Source: Dehalococcoidales bacterium (GTDB lineage: Bacteria; Chloroflexota; Dehalococcoidia; E44-bin15). From it: a stretch of DNA of 12,391 bases. This document shows positions 6,897-12,391 of this stretch, in pieces (the stretch's first letter is position 1; every line of letters begins with the position of its first letter). The notes beneath the pieces are model-generated. The model made no database searches and was not told the origin of the DNA. It saw only the letters and a list, made by a program, of their open reading frames with translations. Location: the NCBI GenBank assembly GCA_012974295.1, contig JAAXQM010000006.1, positions 1 through 12,391 on the forward strand, given 5' to 3'. The translations under genes and the position numbers were made by a program.

Positions 6897-6921
6897 AAAA
6901 ACCAAGCCATAAAAAGCTTAG
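6897..6921 (-). terminator. Candidate intrinsic terminator after the hemerythrin gene
   Basis: On the minus strand, 5 bases after the stop codon, CTAAGC pairs with GCTTGG (one G-T pair) around an 8-nt loop, followed by TTTTTG. The stem is short, but the position directly behind the last gene of the right block and the T-run fit an intrinsic terminator. Confidence 0.4.
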
Positions 6922-6926
6922 ACACA

Positions 6927-7331
6927 CTAGGAACGAGACTTCACATGCGTCGCATAATACCTGTCGGCATCGGCTATATGTTCAATGAGCCAGTTTTGGA
7001 CCATATCTATTATATTGTCGGCTAGAACCTGGCCGGTGCCCAGATCACTGAACTCATCCGATAACTTGCTGTATTCATCCAAGAATTCAGCATGGAGCTT
7101 CGAGTGCTCCTCGACATCAGGGTATTCGTACTCCCGCATGAACGCCTCTTCAGCTCGAAAATGCTCAATGGCGTAGTTCTTTAGGAAGTCCAGTGTCTCT
7201 TGGACTACATTCTCCCCCTCGGATTCCAAGCAAGCTTCGTAGACCCGGTGCACCTTTGTAAAGAACTCCTTGTGTTGTTCATCGATCTTGTCAATGCCGA
7301 TCAAATACTCGTCAGACCAGTCTATCAACAT
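6927..7331 (-). CDS. Bacteriohemerythrin (di-iron O2-binding protein)
   Basis: A 134-residue single-domain hemerythrin. All seven expected di-iron ligands are present at family spacing: His20 (EQH), His57 and Glu61 (HFRAE), His76 and His80 (HSKLH), His118 and Asp123 (HIADAD). The fold is a four-helix bundle that reversibly binds O2; in bacteria such proteins act in O2 storage or delivery, sensing or detoxification. There is no fused signalling domain and no membrane segment, so it is cytoplasmic. GGAGG lies 8 nt before the ATG. It lies 119 bp downstream of the glutamate-synthase-like gene, behind a strong hairpin, so it may be transcribed separately or by partial read-through. In an anaerobe, protection of O2-sensitive neighbours is a reasonable guess. 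Confidence 0.92.
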   Translation of the reverse strand: MLIDWSDEYLIGIDKIDEQHKEFFTKVHRVYEACLESEGENVVQETLDFLKNYAIEHFRAEEAFMREYEYPDVEEHSKLHAEFLDEYSKLSDEFSDLGTGQVLADNIIDMVQNWLIEHIADADRYYATHVKSRS

Positions 7332-7398
7332 ATGCTGAACCTCCGTAACCTTTCTCTGAATACCCGTAATTGCTCGTATTAGTGGGTATTTCCTTTTA

Positions 7399-7430
7399 TA
7401 AGCAGGCCCCGAGATATCGGGGCCTGCTTA
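7399..7430 (-). terminator. Perfect 14-bp hairpin between the GltB-like and hemerythrin genes
   Basis: TAAGCAGGCCCCGA and its exact complement enclose a 4-nt loop (GATA on the plus strand). It begins about 20 nt after the stop of the GltB-like gene. Neither side has a T-run, so it may end transcription with help, or protect the 3' end of the upstream message and lower hemerythrin expression. Confidence 0.6.
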
Positions 7431-7450
7431 ATAATCGATACAAACCCAGG

Positions 7451-9043
7451 TTAGCCTTCGAGAATAGCCATTGCCTCTTCCCTGTAGGCATCCATGAGAT
7501 AGGGTATTCCAGTAACCTTGGCACATTCCTCGGTCAGGGACATAAGCTCCCGCCGTGTAATTGCTGGTACGCTGAAGCACCTTGCACCTGCCATCAACTG
7601 CTGCAACCCTATCCTTATCTTCTGGCTGTAGCTGTAGATTCCCACCGCACCTAAAGGAATGTTCTTCATCTCATCAGCACCCACGATATCCTTGACCTCC
7701 TCGTAGCACACGAAGATCTCCTCTGGTGTTGAGCCAAATTGGCCAACTGTGTTCGGCAACTTGCCATCCTTAATCCACTCCTGGATGTTCTTTCCAACCA
7801 TGCCCGGGATCATCAAAGCCCGTCCCATGCAAACCGCCTTGCAGAACGGTGCGCCAAGAGCTAGTGCCTTGAATACACCGTCTTCGCTGCTGAAGGCACC
7901 GGCAAATGCCATATCAGGGGTCCGCTCACCTTTATCAGCCAGCTTTTTACAAAACTCGTAAGCAGCGGCCTGCAGGTAGAGACTTGGCATGCCCCACTCT
8001 TCCATCATTCGCCAGGGGCTCATACCGGTTCCACCAGGAGCACCATCGATAGTAAGCAGGTCGATCTTCGCTTTAGAGCCCCACTTGATGGCCATAGCCA
8101 GCTCACGCAGACCATAGGCCCCTGTTTTCAATGTTATGCGTTTGAATCCCAGATTTCGTAAACGCTCAACTTCATCATAGAAACCTTTTTCATCGATAAA
8201 CCCAAGTCGGCTGTGACGTTCAAATTCTTTGAAAGCACCTTCCTTAAATGACTTCTGAATAAGTGGGCTTGAAGGATCAGGTGTAACGATGTATCCGCGT
8301 TTCTGAAGCTCTAGAGCACGTTCAAGAGTATTGACCTTGATCTCCCCTCCTATACATTTCGCACCCTGTCCCCATTTTAGTTCGATAGTTTCCAGTCCAT
8401 GCTTCTTGTTAACGTATTCAGCAACACCCAATCTCGTATCTTCTACGTTCATCTGGACCAGGATCTCGCCGTAACCCTGATGGTAGCGTCGGTAGACATC
8501 GATTCGACGATCCATATCCGGCGCTGAAGCGATTTTGCCATTTGAATCGAGCTCAAGCTTGGGGTCGATACCGCATACGTTCTCGCCACAGACCAGTGTT
8601 ACTCCGCTTATGGCAGCGCCAATTGCGAAATGTTCCCAGTTCTTACGGGCTATCTCGGTGGAACCCAAGGCGCCGGTAAAGATGGGGGTCTTCATCTTAA
8701 CCTTTTTATCCCATCCGTATTCGGTCTCCGTACTCACTACAGGGAAAGTAGCAGTATCGGGGCCGCCGATAACCCCAGCGGGTAGTCCTTCAGCCCCCAG
8801 GGCATATCCCTGGATATTGAGATGCGAGTAGTCAATCGGATAGTCCTTGTCTCCCCCAGCCGTGATTTCACCAAAGGGTCCGGGATAGATTAATTCCCTA
8901 CCACGGAAGGTTGCCTTGAACACCTCGCAGTTACCGGTGCAACCGTCAAGACAGCGGACGCAGAGCCCGCTCATCGGCACCACATCTTTGGAACGATTGC
9001 TAGTTCTGGTGGCATCGCTCGCGTTTGGTCGGCTAAGATTCAT
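7451..9043 (-). CDS. Glutamate-synthase-like FMN-binding domain protein
   Basis: A 530-residue protein related to the FMN/synthase domain of the glutamate synthase large subunit. Landmarks are LKWGQGAK (222-229), matching the QGAKPG region, TIDGAPGGTGMSPW (331-344) in the flavin/phosphate loop, and AGAFSSEDGVFKALALGA (381-398). It lacks the N-terminal glutaminase domain and the CHxNTCPVG cysteines of the usual 3Fe-4S cluster; that site reads CMGRALMIPG. It has instead an N-terminal CxxCxxxCxxxC (Cys28, 31, 35, 39), likely an iron-sulfur site. Such stand-alone proteins occur in archaea and some anaerobic bacteria; whether they make glutamate is not established by sequence. An AAAGGAG with a second GGAG near the ATG supports the start. 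Gap to lhgO is 107 bp; that gap has an orphan AAGGAGGT not followed by a gene. Confidence 0.85.
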   Translation of the reverse strand: MNLSRPNASDATRTSNRSKDVVPMSGLCVRCLDGCTGNCEVFKATFRGRELIYPGPFGEITAGGDKDYPIDYSHLNIQGYALGAEGLPAGVIGGPDTATFPVVSTETEYGWDKKVKMKTPIFTGALGSTEIARKNWEHFAIGAAISGVTLVCGENVCGIDPKLELDSNGKIASAPDMDRRIDVYRRYHQGYGEILVQMNVEDTRLGVAEYVNKKHGLETIELKWGQGAKCIGGEIKVNTLERALELQKRGYIVTPDPSSPLIQKSFKEGAFKEFERHSRLGFIDEKGFYDEVERLRNLGFKRITLKTGAYGLRELAMAIKWGSKAKIDLLTIDGAPGGTGMSPWRMMEEWGMPSLYLQAAAYEFCKKLADKGERTPDMAFAGAFSSEDGVFKALALGAPFCKAVCMGRALMIPGMVGKNIQEWIKDGKLPNTVGQFGSTPEEIFVCYEEVKDIVGADEMKNIPLGAVGIYSYSQKIRIGLQQLMAGARCFSVPAITRRELMSLTEECAKVTGIPYLMDAYREEAMAILEG

Positions 9044-9150
9044 TCTCCAGTTCTCCTTTACTTAATATTTTTTCCGTCGCTGTTTACTTAGTACCTATTT
9101 ATTCAGTTGTGCAAATATGTCCAGACCTCCTTAACATCAATTTCTTCTAT

Positions 9151-10290
9151 TTACAGTATTTCGCTCACCATAGTATCAACATATCTTGCTATTGCCGGGG
9201 CGCTGGTTAAACCTGGCGACTCGATACCAATCAAGTTAATAAATCCTGGCAGGCCCTTTTCCTGCTCATGTCTGATCACAAAATCCCGAAAACCATCTTC
9301 AGGACCTTGAAGCTTCGGCCTGATGCCAGCCATTTCCGGCTCCAGGTCATCGTCTTCGATAAACGGGAGAAAGTCTTTTACTGAGCGATAAAAGAATTCT
9401 TTTTGCGCCTCATCGACCTTGTAGTCGATTTCGTCTATATATCGCGCATTGGGCCCCAACCGCATTCTCCCCTCAACATCCAGGGTGGCGTGGATTCCCA
9501 TTCCCCCTGTACCGGGCTGAGGGACAGGATATACGAGCCTTTTAATTAGCTTATTTTTACGGTTGCCCACGCTGAAGTATTCCCCTTTGCAGTAGAACAA
9601 TCTATACCCTGCTCTATCTATATCTATTCCCGCGAGTTCAGCTACCTTATCGGAGTTCAAACCAGCAGAATTTATTAACACTTCGGTTTTGAAGGAGAAA
9701 GATCCAGACCCATCATCTACAGTCACCTCGTATCCGTCAGATAGCCTATTTATACCAATAACATTTGACTTGTAGGCAATTCTGGCCCCTTCCTCCTGTG
9801 CTTTGCTCAGAAAGCATCTCATCAAAGCGTGAGAGTCTACAGTCCCGCTGGAAGGTGAGAAAATTGCTGCAACAGCTTCGACATTCGGCTCCAGCTCCTT
9901 AGTCTCTTTCCTGGAAAGCATTGTCAGGTCCTTAGCTCCATTCCTTCTTCCCTGGCCCAGCAATGCCTCTAATTTCTCAATATCCTCATCAACTTTTGCT
10001 ACAATAAGTTTCCCTGTTTTTCTATGGCCTATGCTATATCTCTGACAAAGGTCGTAAATCAGTGTATTTCCGGCAACACATGTCTCTGCCTTCAACGAGC
10101 CTTCAGGGTAATAAATTCCTGCGTGGATGGTCTCGCTATTCCTGCTACTCGTTTCCCTACCAAAGGTTTCGTTCCTCTCCAGAAGATAGGTTTCCTTGCC
10201 CTTACCTGCTAACTGAGCAGCTATGGCCAGCCCTACTACTCCGGCCCCGATAATCGTAATCACGGCTCTAGGTGATGCTCCGCCGAACAT
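9151..10290 (-). CDS. lhgO: L-2-hydroxyglutarate dehydrogenase/oxidase-like FAD protein
   Basis: A 379-residue FAD protein of the DAO (D-amino-acid oxidase) fold. It has the dinucleotide motif GAGVVG (15-20) with Glu38 at the end of the second strand. The block SSRNSETIHAGIYYP, the segment HATLDVEGRMRLGPNA, GIRPKLQGP and the C-terminal GIESPGLTSAPAIA are hallmarks of the LhgO/L2HGDH family, which oxidises L-2-hydroxyglutarate to 2-oxoglutarate and passes electrons to O2 or a quinone. Length is slightly short of the ~400-residue norm, but no domain is missing. The ATG at 10290 has only a weak GAGCGG upstream. Product 2-oxoglutarate links it to NrpR and the GltB-like neighbour. Other 2-hydroxyacids remain possible substrates. 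Confidence 0.82.
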   Translation of the reverse strand: MFGGASPRAVITIIGAGVVGLAIAAQLAGKGKETYLLERNETFGRETSSRNSETIHAGIYYPEGSLKAETCVAGNTLIYDLCQRYSIGHRKTGKLIVAKVDEDIEKLEALLGQGRRNGAKDLTMLSRKETKELEPNVEAVAAIFSPSSGTVDSHALMRCFLSKAQEEGARIAYKSNVIGINRLSDGYEVTVDDGSGSFSFKTEVLINSAGLNSDKVAELAGIDIDRAGYRLFYCKGEYFSVGNRKNKLIKRLVYPVPQPGTGGMGIHATLDVEGRMRLGPNARYIDEIDYKVDEAQKEFFYRSVKDFLPFIEDDDLEPEMAGIRPKLQGPEDGFRDFVIRHEQEKGLPGFINLIGIESPGLTSAPAIARYVDTMVSEIL

Positions 10291-10374
10291 ATATCCGCTC
10301 TATTTGAAGGTACCAGGAATCAGCGGTATTACATTTTTTAGCCAGTCGTGGCTTTGGCGTCCCCATAGCCTTAC

Positions 10375-11145
10375 CTAGATTTCAACTGGAATCCCTTTTT
10401 CTTTAAGGTACTGCTTCGCTTGCGGTATCGATAGCTCTCCAAAGTGGAAGACCGAAGCAGCCAATACTGCTGCTGCCTTACCTATGGTTACTGCCTCGTA
10501 CAGGTGCTCCAGTGTACCCGCGCCGCCCGATGCAGTAACAGGAATATTCACCGCTTCAGCAACGGCTTTGGTCATCTCCAGGTCATAGCCCTCCTTGGTC
10601 CCGTCAGCATCTTTACTGGTGAGCAAAATCTCTCCTGCACCTAGTTCTTCCACCCTCTTCGCCCATTCCACAATGTCGAGCCCTGTTCCTTCCCTACCAC
10701 TCTTAATCACCACCTCCAGGCGAGGAAGGTCGCTACCAAGAGGATTCTTCTTCCCATCGATGGCAACAACTAGCTTCCCTTTTCCAAATTTCTTGGCAGC
10801 CTCCTCTATAAGCTCAGGAGTCTTGACGGCAGCAGTATTGATCGAGGCTTTGTTGACACCGATGCTGAACAGTTCATCCATATCGGCGATACTTGCAATC
10901 CCGCCACCTACAGCAAAGGGAACAGTTACCACATCGCATACCTTCTTGACCCACTCCAACCTCGTCTTTCTATTCTCCACAGTGGCAAAAATGTCGAGGA
11001 AAACAAGCTCATCCGCTCCCTCCCGGCAATATGCCTCCGCAGCCTCTACGGGATCACGTGCATCCCTTAGGTCGACGAAGTTTATTCCTTTGACTACTCT
11101 ACCATCCTTCACGTCCAGACAGGGTATAATCTTTATCTTCTCCAT
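10375..11145 (-). CDS. hisF: Imidazole glycerol phosphate synthase cyclase subunit HisF
   Basis: A 256-residue (beta/alpha)8 barrel of normal length. It joins PRFAR with ammonia from the HisH glutaminase to give imidazole glycerol phosphate and AICAR in histidine synthesis. Catalytic Asp11 (CLDVKDGRVVKG) and Asp130 (VAIDGKK) are at their canonical numbers; the phosphate loops FAVGGGI (77-83), TASGGAG and AAVLAAS are present. The ATG follows the nrpR stop codon directly (TAA then ATG), and AAGGAG inside the end of nrpR supplies the ribosome-binding site, so translation is probably coupled. No hisH or other his gene lies in the window, which is odd because the cyclase needs a glutaminase partner. 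Confidence 0.96.
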   Translation of the reverse strand: MEKIKIIPCLDVKDGRVVKGINFVDLRDARDPVEAAEAYCREGADELVFLDIFATVENRKTRLEWVKKVCDVVTVPFAVGGGIASIADMDELFSIGVNKASINTAAVKTPELIEEAAKKFGKGKLVVAIDGKKNPLGSDLPRLEVVIKSGREGTGLDIVEWAKRVEELGAGEILLTSKDADGTKEGYDLEMTKAVAEAVNIPVTASGGAGTLEHLYEAVTIGKAAAVLAASVFHFGELSIPQAKQYLKEKGIPVEI

Positions 11146-12141
11146 TTACAGCTCCTTAAATTTTTTTAGTTCCTGGTAATCTATTACAGTGCTCATAGCA
11201 TGATTTTCAGCCTCGATTCCAGCCTCTACAGCAGCAGCTACTGGATTGAGGCCACCCATGATTATCATGCCGATCTTATTCAGTTCTACCGTTACTTCTC
11301 CCACCGACTGACTCGTATCCCCCATTACCAATAGTCCGCCAATCCCAGCTTCCCTTAGACCGGAGAAAACCTCTTCGGCTACGGGCCGGCATACAGCCGG
11401 TATTTCCCGAAAGTTGGCCAGCACCTTCCCTTCACCATCCCTAACCACTTGTCGGACACTGGTCATCCTGCTGGTGATAAAAATCTCCGACGGGTCAAGC
11501 GTCGAACCCGCATAATTAATCAGTTCGACGAATCGCAAACGTTTGTGATTTCTTATCTGAAGTAAACCGCCAAATTTCGAATCCATGGGGATGCCTGCTT
11601 TGAGCAACGCTCCGTTTGTGATGATGCTACAAACAGTGGCAAAGCCGATCTTGCCTTCCGGCACAGTTACCCCGGCAAGCCTTTCCCCTTCACCGGCTAC
11701 TGCCACTAAGTCGCTTACACATAGTCCCGCTTCGAAGGCTTTACTCATGACCTCACGGGCTTTCTTGAATTTATCTGCTTGGAAAAGGGAAACATTGACG
11801 GGGACCTGACCCTGGCGCTTCTTCCAGTCGAAAGTGGTCTGGTAAGCAAGTAGCTCGATCTTGCCGATGACAAAGCCAACCTTATCACTGACCAGGGCGC
11901 TCTTTAGCTCTTCTACCCCCGATTCGGTGATTAACCTGCCGTCTCGTCCGATCAGTTGGGTAAGACCCCTTTCATCCATGATTTTAAGATGGTACCTTAC
12001 CGCCCGCTCTTTAAGGTCGACGCCGTAATCCTGCAATCGCTGGGCAATCACCCGAGCCCCCATGGGCTCTGTGGACTCGCCTAATATCTTGAGTATGGCG
12101 AGTACTTTCCTTTCTACTTCGTGCCGTTCATATCCCATCAT
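11146..12141 (-). CDS. nrpR: NrpR-type nitrogen regulator (winged helix plus one NRD domain)
   Basis: A 331-residue protein. Residues ~5-75 form a winged helix (ARVIAQRLQDYGVDLKERAV, then VRYHLKIMDERGL), and ~85-325 form one NRD (DUF128) domain with VNVSLF, GIPMDSKFGGLL, INYAGSTLDPSEIFI and NPVAAAVEAGIE. NrpR in methanogens represses nitrogen-assimilation genes and is released by 2-oxoglutarate; several methanogen versions have two NRD domains. Here it is one, as in the HTH-plus-single-NRD architecture. No GGAA-N8-TTCC operator of the archaeal type was seen in the upstream region, so the target may differ. The start is MMGY; AAGGAA lies ~10 nt upstream of the first ATG and either ATG is possible. 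It is probably autoregulated, but that is inference. Confidence 0.92.
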   Translation of the reverse strand: MMGYERHEVERKVLAILKILGESTEPMGARVIAQRLQDYGVDLKERAVRYHLKIMDERGLTQLIGRDGRLITESGVEELKSALVSDKVGFVIGKIELLAYQTTFDWKKRQGQVPVNVSLFQADKFKKAREVMSKAFEAGLCVSDLVAVAGEGERLAGVTVPEGKIGFATVCSIITNGALLKAGIPMDSKFGGLLQIRNHKRLRFVELINYAGSTLDPSEIFITSRMTSVRQVVRDGEGKVLANFREIPAVCRPVAEEVFSGLREAGIGGLLVMGDTSQSVGEVTVELNKIGMIIMGGLNPVAAAVEAGIEAENHAMSTVIDYQELKKFKEL

Positions 12142-12302
12142 TTCTTAGTGTTCCTTGTAAACCCTTCCAATTTAGTACCCGTATTTCTTTTTCCCTATAA
12201 ACAGTAATCGCCATTCCCGTGCTTCGCTAAATTTCTCATTGCCTCCATTCGCATAAGTGATGGGTGCAATAGTTTATTATAAAGGCAAAAGGTTACCGTT
12301 AG

Positions 12303-12332
12303 ATATTACAAAATTGATTAGGGGTTTGTCAA
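12303..12332 (-). promoter_or_regulatory. Consensus-like sigma-70 promoter upstream of nrpR
   Basis: On the minus strand, TTGACA (12327-12332) and TAATAT (12303-12308) are separated by 18 bp. Transcription would start near 12296 and give a leader of about 155 nt before nrpR. The leader contains a 19-codon frame (12195-12254) beginning MRMEAMRNLAKHG. Confidence 0.65.
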
Positions 12333-12361
12333 GTGTTGCGGTGCTTACACCGTGTTCCGTT

Positions 12362-12378
12362 TTGGGAAGCAAGTACTC
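12362..12378 (-). repeat. 17-nt inverted copy of the tRNA-Gly anticodon-arm sequence
   Basis: Read on the minus strand this is GAGTACTTGCTTCCCAA, identical to 6366-6382 in the truncated tRNA-Gly. Flanking bases do not match the tRNA on either side. About 0.005 such exact 17-nt inverted matches are expected by chance in 12.4 kb of random sequence. Confidence 0.6.
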
Positions 12379-12391
12379 GCCCTTTACAAAC

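Larger units (their letters stand above)
6383..6926. other. Gene-poor stretch between the tRNA fragment and the hemerythrin gene
   Basis: The first ~190 bp are AT-rich with no convincing gene. From about 6575 to 6730 the sequence is GC-rich and full of inverted repeats (entered separately). A minus-strand open frame of 46 codons (6657-6797) has plausible protein character, including AAIRIMRGNPIMGGPSV, but has no start codon at its 5' end, starts right after a TGA and overlaps a hairpin; at best it is a relic. Confidence 0.45.

Noticed and set aside
2528..10320. 14-nt shared string AAGGTACCAGGAAT at about 2529 and 10307
   Set aside because: A match of this length is expected about once by chance in a window of this size, and the contexts do not resemble each other.
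12275..12390. Minus-strand open frame of about 38 codons entering from the right edge (FVKGEYLLPK...)
   Set aside because: It overlaps the consensus promoter and the tRNA-derived 17-mer and has no recognisable motif; too short and edge-cut to call.
1..12391. CRISPR array or tandem-repeat array
   Set aside because: No regularly spaced direct repeats were seen; the only dispersed repeats are the two ~120-bp elements and the 17-mer pair.

Overview
The window reads as accessory-rich chromosome from an uncultured, probably anaerobic bacterium. The guess at lineage (Chloroflexota, Dehalococcoidia-like, is the best fit) rests on an NrpR-type nitrogen regulator otherwise best known from methanogenic archaea, a stand-alone glutamate-synthase-like FMN protein, an archaeal-flavoured dihydrolipoamide dehydrogenase and GC-rich ~120-bp palindromic inserted repeats. 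This is inference from protein style and was not tested by a search.

Left block (1-4409, all minus strand). A two-gene unit of a dihydrolipoamide-dehydrogenase-type flavoprotein and a DUF427 protein is followed, after ~310 bp, by a very long open frame that leaves the window at base 1. That frame encodes a complete cytoplasmic Mo/W-bis-pterin oxidoreductase (4Fe-4S cysteines, Cys molybdenum ligand) and then, with no stop and no new start, the N-terminus of a NifS/IscS-type cysteine desulfurase. This molybdoenzyme-desulfurase fusion is the most unusual object in the window.

Middle block (4410-6926). Two ~120-bp copies of a miniature inverted-repeat element flank a gene-poor stretch. Copy 1 has a clear 5-bp target duplication (ATACT) and sits just upstream of the lpd ribosome-binding site. 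Copy 2 seems to cut off the 3' end of a decayed small gene. A plus-strand gene for a four-helix membrane protein with two C-terminal zinc ribbons follows. After it come the exact 5' half of a tRNA-Gly(CCC), ending at the last anticodon-loop base, and a GC-rich, hairpin-rich non-coding stretch.

Right block (6927-12332, all minus strand). A consensus-like promoter lies ahead of nrpR, which abuts hisF; lhgO (2-hydroxyglutarate dehydrogenase/oxidase-like), a glutamate-synthase-domain protein and a bacteriohemerythrin follow in the same direction. Four of these five touch 2-oxoglutarate, glutamate or glutamine: NrpR senses 2-oxoglutarate in characterised systems, HisF uses ammonia from glutamine, LhgO makes 2-oxoglutarate, and the GltB-like protein resembles the FMN domain of glutamate synthase. 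The block may be a nitrogen/2-oxoglutarate island. A 17-nt piece of the truncated tRNA's anticodon arm recurs in inverted orientation at the right edge, so the two copies bracket this block.
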